A DNA stretch of 26,704 nucleotides, taken from JBQTHP01 sp052389755 (GTDB lineage: Bacteria; Pseudomonadota; Gammaproteobacteria; Steroidobacterales; Steroidobacteraceae). Of the stretch, positions 1-8,497 are shown in pieces (position 1 is the stretch's first letter; every line of letters starts with the position of its first letter). Location: positions 1 through 26,704 of the forward strand of contig JBQTHP010000163.1 of the NCBI GenBank assembly GCA_052389755.1, written 5' to 3'. Both the position numbers and the translations under genes were made by a program. A model generated the notes under the pieces. It worked only from the letters and a program-made list of their open reading frames with translations. It searched no databases and was not told the origin of the DNA.

Positions 1-471
1 CAGGGTCCTGCGGGAAGGCGGCATATACCTTCTCCATGGCCTGTTCCCATCGTCGGATTCGCTGCCAATAGGTCAGTGATTCTGACTCGCCGAAGAACGC
101 CGCGGCTGCAGCCACGAAGAGGCGTTCACGTTCCGTCGGTGGCTCGAGGTCTTCAGCCTTCTGGGTCCCGGCCGAGTGGGCCACAGCGGTTGGAACAGCG
201 TCATCGCCATGCCCCAGTGCGCCATCGCGCACCGGGGCTCGGTTTTCGCTACCTGCTGGAATGCCTCCCGCGCCTGAGGGTAGGTCATATGGTGGAGCAG
301 AGCGATCGCTCGGTTGAACCCGACCTGGGCTCGTTCGGAGCAAGAGATGGGGAAGTGAACCGTCCCCAACGCGTGCCCGGTGTGCCCCTGGACCTGGCCG
401 CTCGCGCTGTTCGCTGCGCTGCCGAGCGCGACAATGACCGCCACCGCCGTGACGCGCGAATACAGATTCAT
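1..471 (-). pseudogene. Secreted TPR-type protein, frame-broken and cut by window edge
   Basis: The reading frame begins at an ATG at 471 with a signal peptide (MNLYSRVTAVAVIVALGSA, then cleavable Ala/Ser-rich sequence). It continues into a TPR-like segment (FNRAIALLHHMTYPQAREAF, then AMAHWGMAMTLFQPLWPTRPG), as in large secreted bacterial TPR proteins of unknown function. At about 160-175 the homology jumps frame. The original frame becomes Arg/Ser-rich and stops at 73. A second frame continues sensibly (QKAEDLEPPTERERLFVAAA, then a Trp/Arg-rich WQRIRRWEQAMEKVYAAFP) to the window edge. From my memory of the family, about a dozen residues between PTRPGP and QKA are also missing, so this looks like a small out-of-frame deletion rather than a single base slip. 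The long in-frame extension upstream of 471 overlaps the divergent transporter and is not believed. The role is unknown. Confidence 0.6.
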
Positions 472-603
472 GGACACACCCGCCCCCTGCACTTGCGCGC
501 GTTCCTGTTCCGCAACTGATGATACCGCCGACATCGACCCCGCCCACGCCCACGCCCGCGCGCCGGGCGGCGCGGTACCTGACGCTGCGTTAGCATCGTC
601 GGC

Positions 604-1626
604 ATGGCTGAGGAACGTCGTGGGTTGCTGCTGGGTGCCGCGGCGTTCGGGATGTGGGGGCTGTTCCCTCTCTACTGGCCGCTGCTCGAACCGGCCGACG
701 CCACCGAGATCCTCGCCCACCGCGTGCTGTGGTCACTGATCGTGATGGCCGCGCTGCTGATCGCCACCCGCCGAGTGGCGGCGCTCCGCGCGATGTGGGG
801 ATCGCGGCGAGTGCGTTACGTCATGGTCGGCGCCGGGATCGTCATCGGCTTCAACTGGTTCACGTACATCTGGGGCGTCAACAATGGCCACGTCGTCGAG
901 ACCTCGCTCGGCTACTACATCAACCCGCTCCTCACGGTCCTGTTGGGCGTCGTGGTTCTCGGCGAACGGCTGCGGACCTGGCAGTGGGTGGCGCTCGGCG
1001 TCGCATTCGTGGCTGTTGTCGTGCTCAGCCTCGAACTCGGACGGCCGCCATGGATCTCGCTGATCCTGGCGTTCTCCTTCGGTACCTATGGACTGCTCAA
1101 GAAGCAGGCGGCGGTAGGCCCGACCGAGGGGTTGACCTACGAAGGCCTTGTGCTCGTGCCGGTCGCGCTTGGCTACATCGTTTGGCTGTCGTACGTCGGA
1201 CAGGCGTCCGCTTGGTCGCAAGGGTCCGGTCACGTGGCGCTGCTCACGTCGACCGGGATCGTCACAGCTGTTCCATTGCTGTGTTTCGCTGGAGCGGCCA
1301 ATCGCATCCCCCTGAGCACGATCGGACTGCTCCAATACATCGCGCCGACTCTGCAGTTCCTGATCGGCGTCCTGGTGTTCCACGAAGCCATGCCCACGAT
1401 CCGGTGGCTGGGCTTCTCTCTCGTGTGGCTTGCGCTCGTGATCCTGACCGCCGAGTCCCTCGTGGCGCTCAGGCGACGTACCGCGGCCGTCGAGCATCCA
1501 CTGCCCGGCGTCGAGGCATTGGAGGCAGGCGTCGTCATGGATCCCGACTGCCTCGAGCACCGGCAGAAGGCGGCTCAGACGACTCAGACGTCTCAGACGG
1601 CGAAGACGGCAAGAGCGCTTAGTTGA
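604..1626 (+). CDS. rarD: RarD-type EamA-family (DMT) transporter
   Basis: This 340-residue protein starts MAEERRGLLLGAAAFGMWGL and carries about ten hydrophobic segments as two EamA-type halves. Typical RarD features are GLFPLYWPLL, ILAHRVLWSL, FNWFTYIWGVNNGHVVETSL and GYYINPLLTVLLGVVVLGERL in the first half, and STIGLLQYIAPTLQFLIGVLVFHE in the second. RarD proteins are inner-membrane members of the drug/metabolite transporter superfamily, historically linked to chloramphenicol sensitivity; the substrate is unknown. Usual length is about 290-300 residues, so the last 45 or so are extra. The final 18 (QTTQTSQTAKTARALS region) are encoded by the 9-bp repeat at 1574-1609, suggesting that the repeat inserted at the original 3' end and supplied a new stop. 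No strong Shine-Dalgarno is visible before 604. It is divergent from the broken TPR gene. Confidence 0.9.
   Translation: MAEERRGLLLGAAAFGMWGLFPLYWPLLEPADATEILAHRVLWSLIVMAALLIATRRVAALRAMWGSRRVRYVMVGAGIVIGFNWFTYIWGVNNGHVVETSLGYYINPLLTVLLGVVVLGERLRTWQWVALGVAFVAVVVLSLELGRPPWISLILAFSFGTYGLLKKQAAVGPTEGLTYEGLVLVPVALGYIVWLSYVGQASAWSQGSGHVALLTSTGIVTAVPLLCFAGAANRIPLSTIGLLQYIAPTLQFLIGVLVFHEAMPTIRWLGFSLVWLALVILTAESLVALRRRTAAVEHPLPGVEALEAGVVMDPDCLEHRQKAAQTTQTSQTAKTARALS
1574..1609 (+). repeat. Dispersed four-unit 9-bp repeat, copy A
   Basis: Four 9-bp units lie in tandem: CTCAGACGA, CTCAGACGT, CTCAGACGG, CGAAGACGG, followed by CAAGAG. The same ordered set recurs at 19384-19419 (same strand) and 19461-19496 (opposite strand). 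The conserved unit order across copies indicates a dispersed element rather than independent microsatellite growth. Copy A lies inside the 3' end of the RarD reading frame. Confidence 0.8.
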
Positions 1627-1693
1627 GCGTGGACGTTCGTGCGACCGGCGCGCGTTGAAGGCCCTGCGCGATCGCATTCGATCGGGTGCCGAG

Positions 1694-1738
1694 CGCGGGC
1701 CGCTGGCGCGCATCGGGCTTAAAGCGCGCCGGCCCGCG
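1694..1738. terminator. GC-rich hairpin between convergent genes
   Basis: Positions 1694-1711 pair with 1724-1738 to give 15 G:C pairs, with one 3-nt bulge at 1702-1704 and a 12-nt loop. The hairpin sits in the 203-bp gap between the RarD stop (1626) and the DUF58 stop (1830), which converge on it, so it could stop transcription from both sides. There is no U-tract on either strand, so it is not a canonical intrinsic terminator and its function is inferred from position. Nothing else was recognised in this gap. Confidence 0.4.
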
Positions 1739-1829
1739 CGAGGGTACGTCCGTCAGGACACACCTGATCAGCGATCGCGCAGGACCTTCGACGCACACCG
1801 GTCGCGGGCGCGTCCTCGCTCTTCTCTTA

Positions 1830-3188
1830 TCAAATCAGCCCCGCGCGTTTGGCGGCGTGATAGCGATTGACCAGCTCGATCCCGAGGCGCTCTGGTTCCG
1901 CATCGACCATGAGCGCATCGCGGGCGGCGAGGCGATTGAACGCATCGCGCCGAGCCTGCTCGTAGAGGTGCGCGCTCGCGATCTCGATCGCCGCGTCGCC
2001 GGCCACGATCGGCTGGCTCACGAGCTCGTGCACGATGCGTTCGCGCAGGCTCGCGAGCAGCACGAGATGACGTGAACGCAGCAGCTTCAGCGCATGCTGA
2101 AGCTCCGTGCCGTCCTCGTCGCGGAAATTGGTGATCACGATGACGAGCGCGCGCTTGCCCTGCTTGCGCAGGAGATCCTTCGCCGCACCGACGTAGTCGG
2201 AATGCGTCGGCGAGGGCTGCACGTCGTACAGCTCGGCCATGAGTGCGTTCAGGGTCGCCGCGCCCTTGCGCGGCGCGAAGGAGCGTTCCTCGCCGGCCGG
2301 CGTTCCGAAGGTCATCGCACCGACAGCGTCGCCCTGCTTGAGCGCCACGTAGGCGAGCAGCATCACCGCATTCAGCACCTGGTCGAAGTGCGCGGACCCG
2401 AAACCATCGTGACGATCGTCCGCGCGCATGCGGCGGCCGCAGTCGATGAGAAGCAGCACGCACTGGTCGCGCTCGTTCTGGAACTCGCGGATGATCGGCT
2501 TCTCAGAGCGCAGCGTCGCCTTCCAGTCGATGTGACGCACGGCGTCGCCGATGCGGTACTCGGAGAGCTGCTTGAAATCGGTGCCTTCACCGCGCTGCTG
2601 GTACGTCTTGATGCCGATCTCGGAGAGACGGCGATCGCCGGCGAGCCACGCGTAGCGGGCAACCTGCGCGAAATCGGGATATACGCGCCGCGACTCATCC
2701 GTGCCGAGACTATCGAGCAACTCCCAGAACGCGAGGCGCGAGCGCACCCGCACGTCTGCGGGCGCGAATCGCACTTCGCCGCGGCGACTGGGCACGACGA
2801 CGTAACCGAGGTCCGCGCGCTGTCCGCCTCGCAGCTCGAGATCGGCCGGCAGGCCCTCCGTTAGCACACTGGGATCGGCGTGATCGTAGAGCGCGCAGCG
2901 CCAGCGCCTGGATCCTTCGAGCTCGATCGTCAGGTGCACCGGCCGTCTCACCCCGATCGCGAGCGCTGCCGGCAGCCGGCGCCGCAACTGCGGCGAGGCC
3001 TGCCGCCATGCGCGCCGGGTGAAGGCGTAGTCGAGTGCGGCCGCGGCGAGCAGCGCCGCCGCCCAGCTCGCCGCAATCCATGCGGACATCGTGACGCTCG
3101 CGCCGGCGACGCGCGCGATCAGCACTGCAGCGGCGCCGGCCGCGAGCGCGGCGATCGCGGACGGTCCGGGGATCAGACGAAGGCGCAT
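1830..3188 (-). CDS. DUF58 domain protein (vWA-like), last gene of MoxR operon
   Basis: This is a 452-residue protein with two N-terminal membrane segments (about residues 9-27 and 34-55). A beta-rich middle part leads to the DUF58 signature (FKQLSEYRIGDAVRHIDWKA, then REFQNERDQCVLLLIDCGRRM) and a von Willebrand A-like fold. The metal-site motif usually written DxSxS reads DCGRR from Asp249, so the MIDAS site looks degenerate, although related DUF58 proteins often share this. DUF58 proteins are typically encoded beside MoxR AAA+ ATPases and are thought to be their partners at the membrane. The start at 3188 lies one base after the MoxR stop, so the two are almost certainly co-translated. The exact cellular role is unknown. 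Confidence 0.9.
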   Translation of the reverse strand: MRLRLIPGPSAIAALAAGAAAVLIARVAGASVTMSAWIAASWAAALLAAAALDYAFTRRAWRQASPQLRRRLPAALAIGVRRPVHLTIELEGSRRWRCALYDHADPSVLTEGLPADLELRGGQRADLGYVVVPSRRGEVRFAPADVRVRSRLAFWELLDSLGTDESRRVYPDFAQVARYAWLAGDRRLSEIGIKTYQQRGEGTDFKQLSEYRIGDAVRHIDWKATLRSEKPIIREFQNERDQCVLLLIDCGRRMRADDRHDGFGSAHFDQVLNAVMLLAYVALKQGDAVGAMTFGTPAGEERSFAPRKGAATLNALMAELYDVQPSPTHSDYVGAAKDLLRKQGKRALVIVITNFRDEDGTELQHALKLLRSRHLVLLASLRERIVHELVSQPIVAGDAAIEIASAHLYEQARRDAFNRLAARDALMVDAEPERLGIELVNRYHAAKRAGLI

Positions 3189-3189
3189 G

Positions 3190-4164
3190 TCACGCGCGCG
3201 GCGCCGCCACGCTCTCGATCACACTCGCGAGCAGATCGCCCGGCTTGCGCCCCTCGAGCAGCGCATCGGGCGTCAGCGCGACGCGGTGGCGCAGCGCGGG
3301 CAGCGCGATGCGCTTGATGTCGTCCGGCGTCACGTAGTCGCGTCCGTCGAGCAGGGCGACGACGCGAGCCGCGCGCACGAGCGCGATCGGTCCTCGCGGG
3401 CCAGCACCGATCGCGAGGCCGGGCCAATCGCGCGTCGCCCGGGCGATTCGCACCGCGTAGTCGATGACGCTCGCATCCACGCGCTGGCGGGCGGCAATCT
3501 GCTGGAGCCCCAGTACCGCACGCTCGTTCAGGCACGGCTTCACGTTTGCGAGCGGCAGCTGATCGCCGGTCTGATCGTTGGTGGTCCGTACGACGACGGC
3601 CGCTTCCTCGTCGGCCGTTGGATACCCGATCTCGACCTTGAAGAGAAACCGGTCGAGCTGTGCCTCGGGCAGCGGATAGGTGCCTTCGGTCTCGATCGGA
3701 TTCTGGGTCGCGAGCACGATGAACGGCCGGGGCAGCGGCAAGGTCTGGCCCTCGAGCGTGACCTGGTATTCCTGCATCACCTCGAGCAGGGCGCTCTGCG
3801 TCTTCGCCGGCGCGCGATTGATCTCGTCGGCGAGCAGCACGTTGGTGAAGACCGGGCCGCGGACGACGCGCAGCTCGCGGGTCGCCGGATCGAGCACCGC
3901 GTGGCCGGTGATATCCGACGGCATCATATCGGGCGTGAATTGCACCCGGCCCTGGTTCAATGCCAGCGCCTGCGCAAGCGCCCGGACCAGCAGGGTCTTG
4001 CCCAAGCCCGGCACGCCCTCGATGAGCACGTGTCCGGAAGCGACGAGCGCGACGATGACCTGCTCGACGACGGCCGTCTGGCCGACCATCGCGTGACCGA
4101 TCGTCTCGCGCAGCCGGGCGAGCAGCTCGGCAGCCCGGGCGATCGCATTCGATTCCATCTGCAT
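3190..4164 (-). CDS. MoxR family AAA+ ATPase
   Basis: This 324-residue ATPase has Walker A GVPGLGKT at residues 50-57 and Walker B LLADEINR at 110-117. The MoxR-specific stretch (RAPAKTQSALLEVMQE, then FIVLATQNPIETEGTYPLPE and AQLDRFLFKVEIGYP) and a C-terminal AAA lid domain follow. Length is normal for the family. MoxR ATPases are chaperone-like proteins that act on vWA-domain partners, for example in cofactor insertion or envelope stress. The neighbouring DUF58 gene is the likely partner. The start at 4164 (MQMESNAIARA) is 4 nt downstream of the DUF4350 stop; a second ATG two codons later is equally possible. Confidence 0.95.
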   Translation of the reverse strand: MQMESNAIARAAELLARLRETIGHAMVGQTAVVEQVIVALVASGHVLIEGVPGLGKTLLVRALAQALALNQGRVQFTPDMMPSDITGHAVLDPATRELRVVRGPVFTNVLLADEINRAPAKTQSALLEVMQEYQVTLEGQTLPLPRPFIVLATQNPIETEGTYPLPEAQLDRFLFKVEIGYPTADEEAAVVVRTTNDQTGDQLPLANVKPCLNERAVLGLQQIAARQRVDASVIDYAVRIARATRDWPGLAIGAGPRGPIALVRAARVVALLDGRDYVTPDDIKRIALPALRHRVALTPDALLEGRKPGDLLASVIESVAAPRA

Positions 4165-4168
4165 ACGG

Positions 4169-5341
4169 TCAGCCTTGTTTTCTGATACTCGAATTCAGGA
4201 TCATCCGGCGGGCCGTCTCGAGCAGCGCGATCGCGCTTCTGAGCTCGCCGGGCCGGCGCGGACCGGCGTAGTGAATCGCGGCGGACAGCGCATCCGGGGC
4301 GAGCCGGGTCGCGCGCGCGAGCGCCGCCGTGCGATCCTGGGCCTGCAGCGCGCCGAAGCCCGGAATCCTGCGATCCGCGGCCTCGCGCAGCGCGCGCACC
4401 GAAGCGGCATGCAGCGCCTGACCGGCGCCGAAGCGCAGCGTGAACTGGCCGGTGCCGCGAATCTGCTCGCCGAGCGAGCGGCGCGCTGCGTCCGGCGCGG
4501 CGGCCAGCGGCCCGAAGCGTACGCTTCCGCGCCACAGGGCGAACGCGAGCAGCGCGATCGACAACAGGATCACCGGGGCGCCATGACGCCACATCAGGTC
4601 GAAGAGCGACGCGCCTTCGCTCTCCGATAGAAACAGCAGCTCATCGCCGCGTTGCAGTTGGGCGGCTGCCGCGAACAGCAGCGCGTGGTCGAACTCGAAC
4701 AGCGCGCGGTAGGCGAACGGGCGCGCGTTGACGAGCGTCACGCTGCCGCGACCCACGGGTACTCGCAAAGCCTGCAGCCCCTGCGCGTCGCTCAGCGCCC
4801 ACTCGTGCCGGCGTGCGCTCGTCAGCGAGCTGCGCGCATCCATGCCGCACACCGAGTAGCTCCGCCGCGTGCCCGTGACCGGCGCGCCGCGCGCAAGCTC
4901 GAGTGTTCGGCACTGCTCGCTTTCGGGCGGTGTCGTCGGGGATTCCTCGTCCTCGTCTTCCGGGAAGTGCAGCGCGATCCCGGCCCAGCGCTCCAGCTCC
5001 GCTTCACCGCCGATCAGCGATCGATCGATCACCAGCCGCCCGCCCGCCTGCACCCAGCGTTCCAGACTTTCGCGCCGGTTCTTGATGAGGCTCCAGTTCC
5101 AGGCCGAGAGGACGATCACCGCATCGGGAGCGGGGAGGCGGCCGAGGTTCTGACGCCACTCGGTGCGCGCGCCGAGCGTTTCGGCCAGCCGCTGCGTGGC
5201 GTAGAACGGGTTTCGGGCCGCTTCACCCTTGAGAGGAGTGGGTACCGAGACTTCCGTCCACTCGGTGTTGACGGCAATCCAGCCGACGACCAATGCGATC
5301 GCGGCCAGCACGACGACGTTGACGACGCGGTCGCGGTTCAT
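4169..5341 (-). CDS. DUF4350 domain membrane protein
   Basis: This is a 390-residue protein. The ATG at 5341 overlaps the TGA of the preceding gene (ATGA), which fixes the start; an in-frame extension further upstream would lie wholly inside DUF4129 and is rejected. An N-terminal membrane segment (VVNVVVLAAIALVVGWIAV) precedes a glutamine-amidotransferase-like DUF4350 region (NPFYATQRLAETLGARTEWR, then VIVLSAWNWSLI and RWVQAGGRLVIDRSLIGG). A second membrane helix (APVILLSIALLAFALW) and a roughly 120-residue charged cytoplasmic tail follow. DUF4350 proteins recur in MoxR/DUF58 gene sets, and their biochemical role is unknown. It is probably anchored with the first domain outside the cytoplasm and the tail inside, available to MoxR. 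Confidence 0.85.
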   Translation of the reverse strand: MNRDRVVNVVVLAAIALVVGWIAVNTEWTEVSVPTPLKGEAARNPFYATQRLAETLGARTEWRQNLGRLPAPDAVIVLSAWNWSLIKNRRESLERWVQAGGRLVIDRSLIGGEAELERWAGIALHFPEDEDEESPTTPPESEQCRTLELARGAPVTGTRRSYSVCGMDARSSLTSARRHEWALSDAQGLQALRVPVGRGSVTLVNARPFAYRALFEFDHALLFAAAAQLQRGDELLFLSESEGASLFDLMWRHGAPVILLSIALLAFALWRGSVRFGPLAAAPDAARRSLGEQIRGTGQFTLRFGAGQALHAASVRALREAADRRIPGFGALQAQDRTAALARATRLAPDALSAAIHYAGPRRPGELRSAIALLETARRMILNSSIRKQG

Positions 5342-6087
5342 GCCGGCTCGCCCGTATCGAGCGCGTCCGCGAAACCCGCGCAGAGCACGCGCACGTCGCC
5401 GGTCTCCGGATCGTTGCCGCCATACACGGCACGCTGCCAGATGCGCACCAGTCCCGAGACGTATGGCGTGCGATCGGCGTGAAGATGGCGCACTGCGAGC
5501 GCAAGGCACTCGCCTTCGGTGCTCGAATCGCGGATCGGCACGGCATGCACGTGCGCCAGTCGCGACAGGAGGCCGCGATAGAGCAGGGCGAGCGCCGCAC
5601 GATGCTCACCGCGCTCCCACAGCGCGAGCGCCGCGGCTCCGATGTCGGGCGGCAGGCTCTCGGGCCGGATATCGAGATCGCGCACGTGGCTCGGGGCGAT
5701 GAACCGATCGGCCGCGCCGCGCGAGACTCGCGCGCGCACGATTCGAAAGAGGTAGAGGGCGAGAAGTCCGATCAGCAGAGCTCCGGCGACCCAGAGCAGC
5801 ACTCGACCGGCTTCCGCCACCCAATCGAAGAGCCCGAGGAGCCAACGCAGCCAGCGTGGCGTGGGATCGTCGCGGACATCGGTCTCGTCGGTCCACTTCA
5901 GCGTGCGCACGGTGCGCTCGGTCGTGAGGTTCGGATCGCTTTTCACTCTCTCGAGCGCGCGGGTAACGTCGGCCTCGCTCGGCACGTCCCCGGCCGCCGC
6001 TCCGGCGGCGAACGGAACGGCCGCGAGGCCGACGAACGCGGCAGCGACCAGCGCCGCGCGCGCCGGCGCCTCACTGCGCGAACGCAC
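5338..6087 (-). CDS. DUF4129 domain membrane protein
   Basis: This 249-residue protein probably starts at a GTG (6087), 17 nt inside the previous gene. It has an Ala-rich signal segment (ALVAAAFVGLAAVPFAAGAA), a linker, one membrane helix (VLLWVAGALLIGLLALYLFRIV), and then the DUF4129 region (ALALWERGEHRAALALLYRG, then STEGECLALAVRH and RIWQRAVYG). DUF4129 is found in the same operons as MoxR, DUF58, DUF4350 and SpoIIM-like genes and also as a C-terminal part of some transglutaminase-like proteins. No catalytic residues are evident. The stop overlaps the DUF4350 start by 4 nt, suggesting coupled translation. Confidence 0.85.
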   Translation of the reverse strand: MRSRSEAPARAALVAAAFVGLAAVPFAAGAAAGDVPSEADVTRALERVKSDPNLTTERTVRTLKWTDETDVRDDPTPRWLRWLLGLFDWVAEAGRVLLWVAGALLIGLLALYLFRIVRARVSRGAADRFIAPSHVRDLDIRPESLPPDIGAAALALWERGEHRAALALLYRGLLSRLAHVHAVPIRDSSTEGECLALAVRHLHADRTPYVSGLVRIWQRAVYGGNDPETGDVRVLCAGFADALDTGEPA

Positions 6088-6805
6088 GACGAAACTCCTG
6101 CTCGATATCCCAGGCCTCCAGATCGACGCGCCGGTTCAGGTACATCCCGAACCCGGCAGCCACGTACAGCGGCTCGAGGAACAGCACGACCGCGGCGAAT
6201 ACCACGGCCATCGCGAAATCGATCGCGCTCTCTTCCGCGCGCAGGAAAGTCTGCATGAGATCCGGCTCGTAGCCGTGAGGCGCGAACCAGACGGCGAGGG
6301 AGATGAGCCCGACGGACAGCGCGAGCTCGGTCGTGCTGAAAGCCGACGTCATGAGCAGAGCGGAACCGGTTCTTCCCGAGCGGATCTGCAGCACGCGCTT
6401 GCGCAGCGCCGAGCCCGAGAGTCCTTCGAGCTGGTAGACGGGCTGCGTGAAGGAGCGCCAGGGCGACAGGCGCCGCAACGTCCAGGTCCGAAGGAACTGG
6501 GCCCACCAGACGTGACGCTGCGCGCGCCACACGTCGCGGGGCGTCGTTCCCTGCCCGAAGGCCGCTCGGGACAGCGCGAACAGGATCGTGCGATCCAGCC
6601 AGGGCTTCGCCCACCACAACAGTATCCCTGGCAGCCAGCTCGCGATCCCGTACGTGGCGAGAGTCAGCGCGGCGACGGGCACGAACACGGCCGCGTAGCA
6701 GCGATAGACGTCGCGCGCGACACTCTGGCAGAGACGCACGCCGAGATCCGCTGCCTCCATGTCGGTGCGCGGACGCAGGTGGATCGCAAACGATTCAACG
6801 CGCAC
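6071..6805 (-). CDS. Hypothetical multi-pass membrane protein of the MoxR operon
   Basis: The 244-residue protein has about four hydrophobic segments: VFVPVAALTLATYGIASWLP, FSTTELALSVGLISLAVWF, and two overlapping ones around FAMAVVFAAVVLFLEPLYVAA. It ends in a charged tail (LEAWDIEQEFRRAF). Its frame is intact and is overlapped at both ends by operon neighbours (11 nt with SpoIIM-like, 17 nt with DUF4129), so it is a true member. The chosen start is a GTG at 6805; an ATG at 6760 (MEAADLGVRL) is a reasonable alternative. I recognise no named domain beyond similarity in style to membrane proteins found at this position in other MoxR operons. Confidence 0.75.
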   Translation of the reverse strand: MRVESFAIHLRPRTDMEAADLGVRLCQSVARDVYRCYAAVFVPVAALTLATYGIASWLPGILLWWAKPWLDRTILFALSRAAFGQGTTPRDVWRAQRHVWWAQFLRTWTLRRLSPWRSFTQPVYQLEGLSGSALRKRVLQIRSGRTGSALLMTSAFSTTELALSVGLISLAVWFAPHGYEPDLMQTFLRAEESAIDFAMAVVFAAVVLFLEPLYVAAGFGMYLNRRVDLEAWDIEQEFRRAFAQ

Positions 6806-7772
6806 GGCGGCCCTGCAGCGTGAGGTACGCGAGCATCGCGGCCCAGCAGGCGGCCGCGACGCCGTATTTCACGGCCGGCGGCAGCCAGCTTGCCGACGAC
6901 CAGAACGCTTCGACCGCGGCGGCCAGCAGCAGCAATCCCGCGACGCCGTAGATGATCACGATCGCTTCGCGCGCGGCGACCACCAGCGCCTGCGCACGGG
7001 TGCGCCGTCCCGGCGCGAGGAGCGAGTGGCCGATCCGCAGACCCGCCGCGCCCGCAAGCACGATCGCGGTCAGCTCGAACGCGGCGTGCGTGACGACGAA
7101 GGAGTAGAAGGTCTCCGAAAGTCCGCGCTCGGTGAGATATCCGGCCAGAGCGCCGGCGAACGCGCCATTGAATGCGAGAAAGAACAGGCTGCCGACACCG
7201 GCGAAGAAGCCGCTCGCGAAACACTGGAAGGCAACCCCGATGTTGTTGCGGATGTAGAACCCGAACATCATCCAGTCGCTCTCGGCGGCGCGCGTGCGGC
7301 CGATCGATTCCGCGGCGCTCGAATACATGCGTTCCATGTCTGCTGCGGTCTCGGGATCGACCACGGACAGAATGAGCTCGGGTCGCGCGTGAACGAGTAT
7401 CCCGAGCACGATCATCGGCAGTATGAACACTGCGGCGGCCACCCAGACGTATCCGGCATGCGCACGCACGGCTTGGGGAAACTCCACCGCAGCGAGCGCC
7501 TTCACGCGCGAGAGGCCGAGCTCTCGCCGCTGGTAGATCGCCTGATGCGCGCGCGCCGTCATGCGTTCGAGCCGATCGACCAGGTGCGCCGGGTACGCTC
7601 GGGCACGAGCGAGCGCGAAGTGTTCGCAGGCGCGGCGATACAGCGCGGCGATGCGCTCCCCGCGGATCGGCGCGTCGCCTTTCGGCCCCGGCTCACCGCG
7701 TATGCGCGCGAGCAGGGACTCGAGCTCTTCCCACTCGGCCTGATACAGGCGCTCGAAGTGCAGCGGCGTCAT
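6795..7772 (-). CDS. Stage II sporulation protein M (SpoIIM)-like membrane protein
   Basis: This 325-residue protein starts at the ATG at 7772 (MTPLHFERLYQAEWEELESL), 7 nt after the RDD stop. The longer frame upstream would lie within the RDD gene. A roughly 100-residue helical N-terminus is followed by several membrane segments with the SpoIIM-type core (FYIRNNIGVAFQCFASGFFA, then LAFNGAFAGALAGYL and HAAFELTAIVLAGAAGLRIG). SpoIIM itself belongs to the engulfment complex of endospore formers. Homologues in non-sporulating Gram-negatives are common and of unknown function. The MoxR/RDD context argues for an envelope role, not sporulation. Confidence 0.88.
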   Translation of the reverse strand: MTPLHFERLYQAEWEELESLLARIRGEPGPKGDAPIRGERIAALYRRACEHFALARARAYPAHLVDRLERMTARAHQAIYQRRELGLSRVKALAAVEFPQAVRAHAGYVWVAAAVFILPMIVLGILVHARPELILSVVDPETAADMERMYSSAAESIGRTRAAESDWMMFGFYIRNNIGVAFQCFASGFFAGVGSLFFLAFNGAFAGALAGYLTERGLSETFYSFVVTHAAFELTAIVLAGAAGLRIGHSLLAPGRRTRAQALVVAAREAIVIIYGVAGLLLLAAAVEAFWSSASWLPPAVKYGVAAACWAAMLAYLTLQGRRAR

Positions 7773-7779
7773 TGCAGGC

Positions 7780-8481
7780 TCAGCGATGTCCGAGCAACCA
7801 CTGCGCGACTGCGAGCAGGCGGCGCGTGACCTGCGGTCCGGACGCGCCACGGTCGCCGGTCACCTCGGCGGCGAGGGCCGCGAGCTCATCGACCCGGGCG
7901 GCTGTCAGCCGCGGCGCACGCGCGGCGAGGGCAATCACCGCGGCCTGGTCGCGCGGCACGAGCGGCCGCGCCGGCGCAAGGGGCGCCACGTCCTGCAGGG
8001 CCAACTTCGGCGCCGGCCGCGGCTCGTAGACGACGAGCGTCGCCGCGGCCAGATCGCCCAGTCGCTTGAAGTCGCGCCGAAGCAGCATGCTCACGGCGCC
8101 GAAGCCGTAGAGAAACGGCAGAAAGTCCGCCACCCGCAGCAGATTTCGCGTCAGCGACGCGGCTGGCGTGATCGGCAATCCGTTGTCCATGACCACTTTG
8201 AGCCGCAGCGCCCGCTTTCCCGGCGTGGCTCCGCTGCGGGACAGCTCGAATGCCACGGGGTAGAGCCACTCGAGCGCGAACAGCAGGATGAGCCAGATCG
8301 CAAGCCCGATCCCGCCGCCGAGCGCCGCGCCGATTGCGACGGCGTACAGCAGCGCGAGACGGATCAGCATATCGAGCAGAAAGGCGTAAAACCTCGCCGG
8401 AAGGCCGGCGGGGCGCAACTCGAGCGTGATTCCCTCGGGCGTCTCAGCCCCGACGAGGGTGTCGAGGACCTGCCTCGTCAC
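7780..8481 (-). CDS. RDD family membrane protein (second of a tandem pair)
   Basis: This 233-residue protein probably starts with GTG at 8481. The RDD features are an Arg/Asp-containing first helix (LPARFYAFLLDMLIRLALLY), then GATPGKRALRLKVVMDNG and FLPFLYGFGAVSMLLRRDFKRLGDLAAATLVV. About four hydrophobic helices precede a roughly 75-residue Ala/Arg-rich cytoplasmic tail, which is long for the family. RDD proteins are small integral membrane proteins, a few linked to ion transport, but most without known function. It lies 16 nt after the other RDD gene and 7 nt before the SpoIIM-like gene. Confidence 0.85.
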   Translation of the reverse strand: MTRQVLDTLVGAETPEGITLELRPAGLPARFYAFLLDMLIRLALLYAVAIGAALGGGIGLAIWLILLFALEWLYPVAFELSRSGATPGKRALRLKVVMDNGLPITPAASLTRNLLRVADFLPFLYGFGAVSMLLRRDFKRLGDLAAATLVVYEPRPAPKLALQDVAPLAPARPLVPRDQAAVIALAARAPRLTAARVDELAALAAEVTGDRGASGPQVTRRLLAVAQWLLGHR

Positions 8482-8497
8482 GGCGCCGCGGCGCTAC

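Noticed and set aside
1574..1609. CRISPR-like short repeats
   Set aside because: Units are contiguous 9-mers without spacers, and no cas gene is present.
6795..7772. Evidence for endospore formation from the SpoIIM-like gene
   Set aside because: No other sporulation gene is seen, and SpoIIM homologues are common in Gram-negative MoxR operons.
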